Counted from the stretch's first letter, positions 1 to 8,237 are shown. The stretch: DNA of 35,934 bases from Methylotenera sp. (GCA_020622105.1 JAHRYP010000025.1:1-35934), one strand, 5' to 3'. Notes: generated from the sequence alone by a model not told the origin. Numbers and translations are program-made.

Positions 1-2614
1 CTCGCAATCTTTTTGCTTGAGCGCTCTTGCCATCATTACCTGTTTGTAACCAGCCCGCTTCTTTCAAGACCTTACTTACTTGCTTGGAATCATAACCCCT
101 GCAAATATCATTCTTGTAGACCTCAGCCAAGCAGTAATAAAGCGTAGTAGAGCTGCCAGACACGTCAATACACTCGCTGAAACCTGCTCGATTATGGGTC
201 ACTCGCTCATCAGCCCTGTCCACTGGTGAGAACCTGCTCTCACCGTGCAACTCAAAGAATGCTTTTACCTGCGAAAGTATCGCGGTAATTTCCTGATTTC
301 CAGAACCACCTCGACTATCAAGCCAAGCATTAAAGCATCCCCTAGCCGCAGTCTCAGATTCGCCAGTTTGCCAGCCAGTTAAGCCAAATTTCGTTGCAAG
401 CTCCCCCGCCACAGCAACGAGTGCGAAGCGTTCGACGCCTCTTAATACTTGCCCACTGGCACCAACAGGTGAAATTTTTTCCATCATTTTTCTAACGGCA
501 AACTTTAATGATTCTGAGTCGTTGCCGTTGTCGAGGCTAGCACATAACATATCAAGGAATTCACGACCAACACGCCCATGATATTTAGTGCAATTATCTA
601 CAAGTAACTTTGAGAATGCAGCGCCACCATTGGTGTCATGGGTAGTATCAAACAAACCTAAGCCCTTGCCTGCATCTGCTGGAATGTCGATTAATCTTAT
701 TTCCTGCCCTGCCCTACTTCGCTGCCCTGCTACGAGCATGTGCTGTCCTAATGATATTTCACCAGCGCTTAAAAATAACAACCTCCACGACAAGCTGGCA
801 CGTGCAGCCCCTGACTTACCTGCACGGACTTTCCCAGTTCCATTTGCAAGCATATAGGCGATATTTCCAGCTTCTTTTGGGTCACATTGACTAAGCTCAT
901 CAAGAACAAGTAAGCCATCGTTATATAAAGCTGCCAAACCTTCCAATCCATTGCTAGTGGCTCGCCAACGCTGCAAATAATCTAGACCACCCCACACACT
1001 AGCAGCAACTCTCAAAGCCGTTGTTTTACCTGAACTTGAGTCACCCCTAAAGTGAAAACCGCCTGATTCCAAGCCTACTAGATTTAATAGCGGTGCCGCA
1101 AATGCACTTGATGCAGCAAAAACCAAACGCGAATTGTCAGTGCAAAGTTTTGCTACATTATCTTGCCATAGTTTTGATGGCCCTTTATTGGCATAAGCGT
1201 GTGAAAGCCCTCCCGTGCTTTGGAAAAGAACTTCATCTACACCAATAGTTGCATGAGGCAATATAAAGGACTTTTTATACCAGCCTGTTTTTTCAACCGC
1301 TGTAAAATGTTTAGTTACTATTGAGCTGGTTATATAGTCTGCCAATCTAGTTTTAGCTTTGCTATTAGCTGCAATTTCTAAACCCAAACGAAGCAACTCT
1401 GCGCGGTACTCTGCGCCCTCTGCTGCCATCATGGACATAGGCATCGCCCAATGGTGAATAAACCCGCTTCGATCTGGAAAAGCAAGGTAACGCCCCCAGT
1501 CTTGCTTATTTGCTCCCGAAGTGGTGCCTAACACTTCTAATTTTGAACAAACTAATTCAGGTGATAGCGGCTGACCTTCTTTATCAACCCCATTAAAGTA
1601 AACGCCATCATCCCTAACCTCAAACTTACTGGGTTTACTGTCATCGAACCAACCAAGCTTTTTCGCTTCGTAAAAAAGACTCGCTATGCTAATTGCACTG
1701 TCCTTATTACCAAAACTAGACCACGTATAGACTGCACTTGCTTCTTCAAACTTACTCGATGCTTTCGACCAGTCCAGCCATACTTGAATAAGGTCGGTGC
1801 TATGACTATGCAAACACATACCGATTCTTAACCAACTGTCTCTATCATCAATAAACTCAATAGGAAAAATTGCTAAAGCACTTTTAATCTTGTTTATATT
1901 GATATTACTTAGAGAGTTGTTATCATAAGTGGTGCTGGGGAGCATCTTCGAAGCAGGGTTAAGGTTTAAGCCTAAACCCTGCTTTATTTCTTCTACCGTG
2001 TAAGCTGTGTTTTCGTTAATTTCAATAATACGAGTTTGAAAATATAGATTATCAGCATATTTATGATGAAAATAACCAGGCAATCTCATTACCCTATCTT
2101 TGTTGTTGATTGCGGGGTCTGAACCTAACTTTACTGCTATGGCTTTTTGCAAAGGTGTAAAGTCATCTAAGCCACAATCACTTACTAACCAATATGCATG
2201 AAATTTTCCTGGTGAACTTTCTACTACAATGTGAGGTTTAATCGCACATGCAGCTATAGCTGGTAATCCTGTACCTACATTATCCCAGTCAGCGAACAAA
2301 GCTCTCACTCGAATAACATCTGAAGCCTTACGACCTCCATTTGTTTCGTTAATTACGACGAATACTCCGCTTTCACTCTTATTGATTAGCTCTAATTGTT
2401 TAGCATATTGGCTAAGACTGCCAACCAAGACATTGGGCTTTATACCTTCACGCTTAATTTTTGGCTCGGCACCTTCATTTGAACTGTTATTGCAGAATGT
2501 TTGAAAAACATGCTGTGCATCTTTTCCGCCTAATGACGTTAAAAATCTTTCTGCTTCAGTTAAATTAATTAAAAGAATTTCGGGTACGCTTGCTAGAGTT
2601 TTGAGATTAGTCAT
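1..2614 (-). CDS. Primase-helicase (AEP primase + PriCT-2 + DUF927), partial
   Basis: This looks like the replication protein of the integrated element: it would prime and unwind DNA after excision. It opens with ATG at 2614, eight bases inside the previous gene, preceded by a GGGGTGA ribosome binding site. 871 codons are visible with no stop, so the C-terminus lies beyond the left edge. The N-terminal part has archaeo-eukaryotic primase motifs: FADWDN (residues 107-112), a KFHAYW motif with His139, and a later RLPGYFHHK. A PriCT-2-like segment follows at about 240-300. A DUF927-type ATPase comes next, with Walker A GDSSSGKTT (524-532) and Walker B LLVLDEL (about 568-574). Such primases are typical of satellite-like and integrative elements. 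The family assignment is confident from motifs; exact replication mechanism is inferred. Confidence 0.88.
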   Translation of the reverse strand, partial: MTNLKTLASVPEILLINLTEAERFLTSLGGKDAQHVFQTFCNNSSNEGAEPKIKREGIKPNVLVGSLSQYAKQLELINKSESGVFVVINETNGGRKASDVIRVRALFADWDNVGTGLPAIAACAIKPHIVVESSPGKFHAYWLVSDCGLDDFTPLQKAIAVKLGSDPAINNKDRVMRLPGYFHHKYADNLYFQTRIIEINENTAYTVEEIKQGLGLNLNPASKMLPSTTYDNNSLSNININKIKSALAIFPIEFIDDRDSWLRIGMCLHSHSTDLIQVWLDWSKASSKFEEASAVYTWSSFGNKDSAISIASLFYEAKKLGWFDDSKPSKFEVRDDGVYFNGVDKEGQPLSPELVCSKLEVLGTTSGANKQDWGRYLAFPDRSGFIHHWAMPMSMMAAEGAEYRAELLRLGLEIAANSKAKTRLADYITSSIVTKHFTAVEKTGWYKKSFILPHATIGVDEVLFQSTGGLSHAYANKGPSKLWQDNVAKLCTDNSRLVFAASSAFAAPLLNLVGLESGGFHFRGDSSSGKTTALRVAASVWGGLDYLQRWRATSNGLEGLAALYNDGLLVLDELSQCDPKEAGNIAYMLANGTGKVRAGKSGAARASLSWRLLFLSAGEISLGQHMLVAGQRSRAGQEIRLIDIPADAGKGLGLFDTTHDTNGGAAFSKLLVDNCTKYHGRVGREFLDMLCASLDNGNDSESLKFAVRKMMEKISPVGASGQVLRGVERFALVAVAGELATKFGLTGWQTGESETAARGCFNAWLDSRGGSGNQEITAILSQVKAFFELHGESRFSPVDRADERVTHNRAGFSECIDVSGSSTTLYYCLAEVYKNDICRGYDSKQVSKVLKEAGWLQTGNDGKSAQAKRLR

Positions 2615-2810
2615 CGCAATCACCCCATGCGTAGTAATCTTCTATTAGAGCTTCTACAGCTAAAGAACACTTTAAGATTTTATTTTGCTCACGCTTACCG
2701 ACTATCCCACTAGTTAGCGCTGCTCCAAAAACCTTTCCTATACTCGACTTTGCTTCTAATAAATCGTAATAAGCGTTTCTCTTACGATTATCTTCAGGTG
2801 TGAGTGTCAT
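2607..2810 (-). CDS. Small hypothetical protein of the island (67 aa)
   Basis: I do not recognise this protein. The ATG at 2810 is preceded by a good AAGGAG site about 8 bases upstream; a longer version from a TTG at 2918 would overlap the regulator gene and is unlikely. It overlaps the primase start by 8 bases and begins one base after the stop of the AlpA-like gene. The three are therefore probably translated from one message. The sequence is charged and probably mostly helical, with an acidic C-terminal tail (DYYAWGDCDD). No catalytic motif or membrane segment is visible. Position between an AlpA-type regulator and a primase suggests a replication or excision accessory role, which is only a guess. 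Confidence 0.65.
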   Translation of the reverse strand: MTLTPEDNRKRNAYYDLLEAKSSIGKVFGAALTSGIVGKREQNKILKCSLAVEALIEDYYAWGDCDD

Positions 2811-2811
2811 G

Positions 2812-3060
2812 TTATTTAGCTCCTTGTAGAGAGTTAATAAATGAAACCACGTCGACTTCACGCCAAGCCACTGACTTTGCAGAAAGGCTGACTTGTTTGG
2901 GAAAGCGATTTTCTGCAATCATTTTGTAAAGAGTTGAGCGACCTACAGGATAGAGTTCTAAAACTTGCTTGATTCGCAAAAGCTTAGCTTCGTGCCGTAA
3001 TTGCACTTTATGAACTAGTTCAGGCGTTGATATTACTGATAGTAAATTTTCTTTATTCAT
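2812..3060 (-). CDS. AlpA-family transcriptional regulator
   Basis: This is a short DNA-binding protein of the AlpA/phage excisionase-like family. In related elements it activates the integrase or acts in excision. Starting at the ATG at 3060 it has 82 residues. The second half carries the typical winged-helix pattern: LLRIKQVLELYPVGRSTLYK, then RFPKQVSLSAKSVAWRE and a final VVSFINSL. An upstream in-frame ATG at 3111 would add 17 residues but has no ribosome binding site; 3060 has only a weak GAAAG. The gene is 2 bases downstream of the preceding ORF and 1 base upstream of the next. Likely target sites include the repeats before the integrase, but nothing in the sequence proves it. Confidence 0.85.
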   Translation of the reverse strand: MNKENLLSVISTPELVHKVQLRHEAKLLRIKQVLELYPVGRSTLYKMIAENRFPKQVSLSAKSVAWREVDVVSFINSLQGAK

Positions 3061-3062
3061 TT

Positions 3063-3305
3063 TTAAATGTCTTTCAGAAATCGGTGTTTTACACCGAAAA
3101 TAAGTAGACATGAAAAGATGCCCACATAACAATTCAACAAGCCGATATGGTCATGTTGAAGCTGAATGTGGGTAACGCATTTAGGGCATGCGTTTTTGCC
3201 AAAAGTGAGCACTTCTGCTGGCGTGGTATTTATTAATACACGCCCTGTACACGTTTGTGTGTAAAGAGAACTATTTAAAGACTCCCCACTTGTACGCTTC
3301 TCCAT
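3063..3305 (-). CDS. Small hypothetical protein with CPKC motif (80 aa)
   Basis: I do not recognise this. It begins with ATG at 3305, ends 2 bases before the AlpA-like start, and runs in the same direction, which argues that it is a real first gene of the operon. The middle has ACPKCVTHIQLQH, a Cys-pair plus His arrangement that could bind a metal. The C-terminal part (LLNCYVGIFSCLLIFGV) is hydrophobic and could be a single membrane segment. There is no obvious ribosome binding site before the ATG. It could equally be a chance open frame in the 5' leader of alpA. Confidence 0.35.
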   Translation of the reverse strand: MEKRTSGESLNSSLYTQTCTGRVLINTTPAEVLTFGKNACPKCVTHIQLQHDHIGLLNCYVGIFSCLLIFGVKHRFLKDI

Positions 3306-3693
3306 ACAAACAGAGTCTTAAAATAACTCAACTCTCTAAAAACTCACTTCGGCAATTCAGGTGACGGAGCTTATGTCCCAATACTGAAAGCCTGAAATTC
3401 CTAATTTTTAGACTGTCCAACTGAGTGGATTGTATAACTATGCCCTACTTGATGAGAATAGTGAAGCTCGAAATAGACACATAATTAAGTCAAAAATAAT
3501 AAAGTGCTTTCAAAGCCTGCCCTAGTATCAAACCTGAGACATAAAATAATTTAAAATATTTTCTTTAAGGCATTTAATGCCACTGATAAAACCTAAACTA
3601 AAGTCATTTTGTGGTATTTTTATGCCCAACTACTAACCTAAAAAATTTAGCGCTTGTATACACACAGAAGTTTTTAAAAATCAGGGCAATTTA
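3306..3693. other. AT-rich intergenic region
   Basis: This 388-base stretch separates the leftward alpA-primase operon from a rightward truncated ORF. It must hold promoters for both directions. I see no convincing -35/-10 pair, RNA gene, terminator hairpin or copy of the tRNA-Leu 3' end. It is clearly more AT-rich than the kinase block to its right. Confidence 0.5.
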
Positions 3694-3801
3694 ATGAGTC
3701 AAGAAACAATAACAAATTACATTCAAGATGGTGTTAAACAAGGTCATTTAGTCAAAGCGATACTTGTTGAATTAACGCTGGTGGTTGTTCATTTCCCATA
3801 G
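3694..3801 (+). pseudogene. Candidate truncated ORF at the edge of the signalling block
   Basis: An ATG at 3694 preceded by AGGGC opens a 35-codon frame (MSQETITNYIQDGVKQG...). It runs into the 3' end of the histidine kinase gene on the other strand and stops at 3799-3801. Base composition changes from AT-rich to GC-rich within it, between about 3745 and 3790. I read it as the 5' end of an island gene cut off when the kinase block arrived. The parent family is not recognised. It could also be a genuine small peptide or a chance frame. Confidence 0.4.
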
Positions 3802-5497
3802 ATGACATCGCCGCATCCAGTGCTTCCGCAAATTCATTGATCTTGATGGGCTTGGTGAGATAGCGGAGAAATCCAGCATCCAGTCCTTGATCGATGTCGC
3901 GCGTCATGGCATTCGCACTGAGAGCAATAATGGGAATATGTTTCGTTGCCGGGTCGTTACGCAGGAGCACCATCGCTTCTATCCCGCTGATGCCGGTCAG
4001 ATTGATGTCCATCAGGATAATGTCCGGTAGTTGTTCTTGCGCAATTTCGACGCCCCGGATTCCATCGCGGGCGCTTAACATGCGTATATGGGGGCGATCC
4101 TCAATTATTTGCTCGACCAGCATCAGGTTGGCCAGATTATCTTCAACATAGAGCAGGGTGTAGCTTGCCGCATCCCCCTTGTGTGGCGAAACAAATTCTT
4201 CGGGCAAACTAGCTTCTGCAGCAGGCTGTGATGCATCGTCCCGATCCAGTTCGATCCAGAATTCGCTGCCCACACCAACGGTACTTTCTACACCGATGGT
4301 GCCGCCCATCATTTCAACCAATTTTTTGCTGACTGCCAAGCCGATGCCGGTGCCTTCCTTAACCCCGATCTCTTGACCAAGACGGTTGAACGGCTGGAAT
4401 AGATGTGCCAGTTTTTCCGCAGATAATCCCGCACCGCTGTCTTTGACGCTGATGCGCAGGCGTCCCGCAGTATTCTCGGAACACTTCACTTCGACGGTTC
4501 CATTGTCGCTGTTGTATTTGATCGCATTGGAAAGCAGGTTGGCTATAACCTGCTTTAACTTGGTTTGATCGGCATGGACAAACCAAGTGCTGTCGAGCAG
4601 AAGAAAGTTTAAATGAATACCGTTTTCTTTTGCCTGCGGTTTGAACATGGCATGGCATTCGAACAACACCACGGACAGCGATACCGGCTCCATCGACATC
4701 GACGACTTGCCGGACTCGATCAAAGCAAGATCGAGAATCTCATTGATCAGATCCAGCAGGTACCATCCTGCTTTGAGAATTTGGTTCAGCCTTATCACCT
4801 GGACTGGTGTTGGTGATGGTGTGCCCGTTTCCAGCAATTGAGCGAAACCGAGAATGGCATTCAGGGGCGTACGCAGTTCGTGGCTCATATGGGAAAGAAA
4901 ATCCGATTTGGCGAGATTGGCCTTTTCCGCTGCAGTCTTGGAAGCCTCAAGTTCCGTGTTCCTTTCCCGCAACTGCTGGTCGAGCAGTTTATGCAGCGTC
5001 ACGTCTCGCGCAGTGGCAAAGACACCAAGGACGTTGCCCTTATTGTCTTTGTAGACGGAGGCATTGTAAAGTACGTCCATGATGCGGCCACTGACATGGC
5101 GGATGGCGAGCGGATAGTCGCGCACAAGGCCTTCGGAGAAAACTTTCTGATAACCTTCGCGCGCCTGAGTCGGATCAGTGAAGTAATCGGAGAAATCCGT
5201 GCCGATCAATTGTTCGCGCGGTACGCCGGTCGCCTGCACGGAAGCTTCATTCACGTCGGTGATCTTGCCTTCCGCACTGATGGTGACGAGCGGGTCGAGC
5301 GAGGCCTCGATCAGAGAGCGGGAATAGAAGTGTTGATCGCGCAACAGCTGTTCCAATGTAATCGTATCCATTGAACGCACCAAACCTGGGCCGTCTTTGC
5401 TCAGTACGGCATCGGCCTCCCCATGATTCAGTGCGTGCAGCATGCCCTCCGCCATTTTGAGACGTTCTTTCAACTCCGCGTATGTCGGTTCAGTCAT
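3752..5497 (-). CDS. Soluble PAS hybrid histidine kinase
   Basis: This is a cytoplasmic sensor kinase that passes phosphate from a histidine to its own receiver domain. The ATG at 5497 (581 aa) has an AAGAGG site and overlaps the kaiB-like stop by 8 bases; the longer frame begins with TTG at 5530 and is less likely. Order, numbered from 5497: coiled N-terminus, PAS (about 57-170), HisKA with SHELRTPLN (phospho-His about 206), HATPase with an N-box SNAIKYN (about 323-329), then DSGAG and GTGIGLA, and a C-terminal receiver with phospho-Asp in ILMDIN (about 497) and Lys in LTKPI (about 549). No membrane segment is visible, so the PAS probably senses an internal signal. It is the last gene of the KaiC/KaiB block. 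Confidence 0.92.
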   Translation of the reverse strand: MTEPTYAELKERLKMAEGMLHALNHGEADAVLSKDGPGLVRSMDTITLEQLLRDQHFYSRSLIEASLDPLVTISAEGKITDVNEASVQATGVPREQLIGTDFSDYFTDPTQAREGYQKVFSEGLVRDYPLAIRHVSGRIMDVLYNASVYKDNKGNVLGVFATARDVTLHKLLDQQLRERNTELEASKTAAEKANLAKSDFLSHMSHELRTPLNAILGFAQLLETGTPSPTPVQVIRLNQILKAGWYLLDLINEILDLALIESGKSSMSMEPVSLSVVLFECHAMFKPQAKENGIHLNFLLLDSTWFVHADQTKLKQVIANLLSNAIKYNSDNGTVEVKCSENTAGRLRISVKDSGAGLSAEKLAHLFQPFNRLGQEIGVKEGTGIGLAVSKKLVEMMGGTIGVESTVGVGSEFWIELDRDDASQPAAEASLPEEFVSPHKGDAASYTLLYVEDNLANLMLVEQIIEDRPHIRMLSARDGIRGVEIAQEQLPDIILMDINLTGISGIEAMVLLRNDPATKHIPIIALSANAMTRDIDQGLDAGFLRYLTKPIKINEFAEALDAAMSSMGNEQPPALIQQVSL

Positions 5498-5789
5498 TAG
5501 GGCTCGCCTCTTTGAGGCCAAGTGCGGCAAGAGTGCTTGCCGTGTCGGTCAGTGCGCCAAACAGGGTAACCGGGCGCGGAGCAATCAACATCACCGCCGG
5601 TGCAACCAAGATCATGGCTTGCAGCGCCGCCTCGAAATCCTGAAGCACATCAATGATCTCAATGTGATGGCAATCGGGCAGATAGGCGAGGCACAGTGCG
5701 CGCAAGTTTTGCTCGGCAAGGCGCGAATTTGATTCGTTGCCCGCGATAAACAGCCGAAAACGGTATTCGTCCGCGCTCATGTCAGGCAT
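5490..5789 (-). CDS. kaiB: KaiB-like protein
   Basis: KaiB family protein with a thioredoxin-like fold that in cyanobacteria binds KaiC and helps reset its phosphorylation. The sequence has the family pattern: a first strand FRLFIAGNESNS, the LPDCHHIEIIDVLQDFEAA segment, then ILVAPAVMLIAPRP with the conserved proline region, and a C-terminal LTDTAS...ALGL. Length (99 aa, or 96 from a second ATG at 5780) fits KaiB. The ATG at 5789 overlaps the kaiC stop by 8 bases, and the kinase start overlaps the end of this gene. Translational coupling and a shared role with KaiC are therefore likely. No KaiA is encoded, so the partner logic must differ from the cyanobacterial clock. Confidence 0.85.
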   Translation of the reverse strand: MPDMSADEYRFRLFIAGNESNSRLAEQNLRALCLAYLPDCHHIEIIDVLQDFEAALQAMILVAPAVMLIAPRPVTLFGALTDTASTLAALGLKEASPND

Positions 5790-7206
5790 CGTCTTTCAGG
5801 ATAGTGATTCCTTGATCGGAGATGTGAAAGTCGTGATTACAATGTGAATGCACCGAGCCGCGCGACTTCACCACCAGCAACTTGCGCTGCATGACGCCAG
5901 CGTCCGCCACCAATGTCAACTCAATGACCGTGTCGATGAGAGACGAGATACCGATGCCGCTGATTTCGTCCAAGTTGCTGAGGCCTTTTGTCTGGTTGGT
6001 GATGAGGATAATGATGCCCAATTCCTTGCAGGTATTGATCATGCGCATCAAGTATTCAAAGGCGGCCTGCTCGGTGCCCATACGCTTGCAGGCGGAGGCT
6101 GATTCAAGCACGACGCAACGCGGCTGCATCTGCTTGATGGCGTTGAAGGCGCGCACCAAATGTTGCTCCGCGCCCATCGCTTCCGGCATGGCCGTCAACA
6201 GGCGCAGCGAGCCATTGGCTATCATCGGATTCAGATCGGTTCCGGAACTGAGCATCGCCGACACTAGCGCCGCCTCCGACTCCTCGAAATTAAGGTATAA
6301 AACTTTTTCGGCTCTTAAACAGGCCGCATACGTGAATGTGCTGCACAGCGTGGTCTTGCCGGAGCCGGTGGAACCCGTGATCAGCACGCTGGATGCGCGC
6401 CGGAAGCCGCCGCCGATCAGATTATCGAGTACTGTCAGGCCTGTCGAGATTCGCTCTCCCAGCGCCTGATGTGACAAACCAATGTCCGAGATCGGCAGCA
6501 AGGTAATGCCGGGCGGCTCGATCACAAATGGATATTCGTTCGAGCCGAAGCCGGAGCCGCGATATTTAACGACGCGCAATCGGCGGGTGCTCAACTGGCC
6601 GAGCATGCGGTTGTCGAGATGGATGACGCAATCGGCCATGTAGTCGAGGAACTCATGATGCCGCTCATTAACCGTTTCGCGCGAAGCCTTGACCGTCAAC
6701 AGCGCAGTCACCTTTTGCTCCGACAGCCACTGATGCAGCGCCAACAGTTCGTTTTGCTCGCTGCGCTCATCGTTGATCAGGCGCATCAACACATCGATGG
6801 CGTCGATTGCCACGCACTTAGCACCCAACGCCTTGATCTTGTGGTTGAGGATGGCGAGAAAAGACTGTATACCGAATTCGCCGGTAACAATGGCTTTCGG
6901 GTCGATGCGCGCCTCGAACAGAAACAGCTTGCCGTTCTGCTCTAGCGGCACCAGATCCCAACCGAGGGTACTCGTGTTGGTGCGCAGATCAGCAGCGCGC
7001 TCTTCAAAGGAAATGAAAATTCCCGGCTCGCCATCGAGCGCGGCGCGATAGAGGAACTCAAGTCCGAACAGGCTCTTGCCGCTGCCGGGGCCACCGATGA
7101 TCAGCGTGGTGCGTCCCATTGGTAGGCCACCCTTGAGTATCATGTCCAGCCCCTCGATCTGAGTGGGACACTTGGGCAGGTTTGGAAATTGAATATCAAC
7201 CATCAT
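5782..7206 (-). CDS. kaiC: KaiC-like circadian-clock-type ATPase
   Basis: Double RecA-domain ATPase of the KaiC family (474 aa), expected to form a hexamer. The N-terminal half has Walker A GGPGSGKS (38-45) and the catalytic glutamate pair in SFEER (68-69). The C-terminal half has Walker A GSTGSGKT (278-285) and LNFEES (glutamates 308-309). In KaiC of Synechococcus the autophosphorylated pair is Ser431-Thr432 in an ISTITDT context; here the aligned segment is ISSLIDT with Ser421-Ser422, so phosphorylation is possible. The C-terminal tail is short and lacks an obvious KaiA-binding peptide. The start has two ATGs in a row after AGAGAAG. It follows the response regulator by 38 bases. Role inferred: a timing or signal-integration ATPase coupled to the flanking two-component proteins. 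Confidence 0.92.
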   Translation of the reverse strand: MMVDIQFPNLPKCPTQIEGLDMILKGGLPMGRTTLIIGGPGSGKSLFGLEFLYRAALDGEPGIFISFEERAADLRTNTSTLGWDLVPLEQNGKLFLFEARIDPKAIVTGEFGIQSFLAILNHKIKALGAKCVAIDAIDVLMRLINDERSEQNELLALHQWLSEQKVTALLTVKASRETVNERHHEFLDYMADCVIHLDNRMLGQLSTRRLRVVKYRGSGFGSNEYPFVIEPPGITLLPISDIGLSHQALGERISTGLTVLDNLIGGGFRRASSVLITGSTGSGKTTLCSTFTYAACLRAEKVLYLNFEESEAALVSAMLSSGTDLNPMIANGSLRLLTAMPEAMGAEQHLVRAFNAIKQMQPRCVVLESASACKRMGTEQAAFEYLMRMINTCKELGIIILITNQTKGLSNLDEISGIGISSLIDTVIELTLVADAGVMQRKLLVVKSRGSVHSHCNHDFHISDQGITILKDDA

Positions 7207-7244
7207 TCTTCTCTGATTTAAAATTGTTACGGTCCCTACGCGAT

Positions 7245-8069
7245 CTACGTAATGGTCGGAATTTCCACTCCGATACCACGATAACCAATGATGTAGCAGG
7301 ATTGGCTGAATATCGGCTCCCCGCTTACTCGAAAGGCCTGCTGTGAGCCATTGCTATTGGTCCGGTTGATGACGGTATCCAGGAATTTTTCTCGGGCGTC
7401 TATGGCACTCACCAAAAGTTTCCGTTCGGACTCATTCCAGCCACTGGAAAGACCGCTACTGGCATCTTCTGCCAATGAGTCGGTCCGAACTCCAAGCATT
7501 TCCAAAACCGGACCGAATACCTTGGTGAAATTCATGTCTTTGTCCTGCTCCCAGTGCAAATCGGAAGCGAGTTCGGTCAGACAGCGATATCGGTATTCGC
7601 TCGCCTCTAGTTCTGCGGTTCGTTCCCGTACTGTCTGCTCCAGTTCTTTGCTGTAATTCCCCAGCTTCTTGTAGAGCAATCGCACTTCCAGCATGTTGCG
7701 GATACGCGTCATGACTTCGACCAGATCGAAAGGCTTGCTGATGAAGTCCTTTGCTCCAGTTTGCAAGGCACGAAGCTTGTGTCCTGGTTCGGCAGTGATC
7801 GCTAGGACAGGTAGGTAACCGTCAACTGCATTCGTCCTAAGGGCTTCCATCACCTGGAATCCATCCATGTCCGGCATTTTCAGGTCGAGCAGGATCAGGT
7901 CATAGTGGTTACTGCGATGTAGCGCACATACCTCCTGCGGCTTTGTGGTCGAGGTGACACGGGTGTAGCCGGCTTCATGCAGTAGTTGTTCAAGCAGCAT
8001 GATATTGGATTCCTGGTCATCCACAATCAGGATGCTGGCGGTGAGAAGCTCTGACTCAGTAATGTTCAT
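7245..8069 (-). CDS. Response regulator, REC-coiled coil-PAS
   Basis: Receiver-domain protein of 274 residues with no DNA-binding output. The receiver (about 11-130) has acidic residues in LIVDDQE, phospho-Asp62 in LILLDLKMPDMDG and Lys112 in ISKPFD. A helical linker (about 131-160, ELEQTVRERTAELEASE) leads to a PAS-like domain (about 160-270). No HisKA or GGDEF follows, so the output must be protein-protein contact, possibly with the kinase or KaiC. The start has a strong GAGGGGAT site. It is the first gene of the four-gene block, and paired palindromes lie 75-165 bases upstream. A truncated hybrid kinase is an alternative reading, but the stop is clean and the next gene follows in order. 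Confidence 0.88.
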   Translation of the reverse strand: MNITESELLTASILIVDDQESNIMLLEQLLHEAGYTRVTSTTKPQEVCALHRSNHYDLILLDLKMPDMDGFQVMEALRTNAVDGYLPVLAITAEPGHKLRALQTGAKDFISKPFDLVEVMTRIRNMLEVRLLYKKLGNYSKELEQTVRERTAELEASEYRYRCLTELASDLHWEQDKDMNFTKVFGPVLEMLGVRTDSLAEDASSGLSSGWNESERKLLVSAIDAREKFLDTVINRTNSNGSQQAFRVSGEPIFSQSCYIIGYRGIGVEIPTIT

Positions 8070-8144
8070 GGCGATCCCCTCTACAGGTCTGCGAAAAGGT
8101 CATGTCCGGTCTCCATTTAATTAATAGGTATATTGCCTACAGCA

Positions 8145-8237
8145 TACTTTCTCTCACATAGTCCCTATGTGCGGTAGCGTACAGTCTATAAAATACTTTC
8201 TGTGACATATTCCATCTGTGCGTTACCGCACATAGGG
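8145..8237. promoter_or_regulatory. Two palindromes in repeated units upstream of the kai-like operon
   Basis: Two imperfect 38-base direct repeats start at 8145 and 8194 (29 of 38 bases agree by eye). Each contains a 16-base palindrome: TGTGCGGTAGCGTACA (8168-8183) and TGTGCGTTACCGCACA (8217-8232), centres 49 bases apart. In addition, 8163-8179 and 8221-8237 form a 17-base inverted repeat with one mismatch, and CACATAG/CTATGTG (8155-8161/8165-8171) is another perfect inverted pair. They lie just upstream of the response-regulator gene. I read them as binding sites for a dimeric regulator. They could also be ends of the inserted block. Confidence 0.55.

Noticed and set aside
4838-5374. Rightward 178-residue frame opposite the kinase
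   Set aside because: It is an antisense shadow of the PAS and HisKA coding region in GC-rich DNA, with no family features.
3752-5530. Longer start for the histidine kinase at 5530
   Set aside because: The codon at 5530 is TTG without a ribosome binding site; ATG at 5497 has AAGAGG and overlaps the kaiB-like stop in the same way as kaiB overlaps kaiC.
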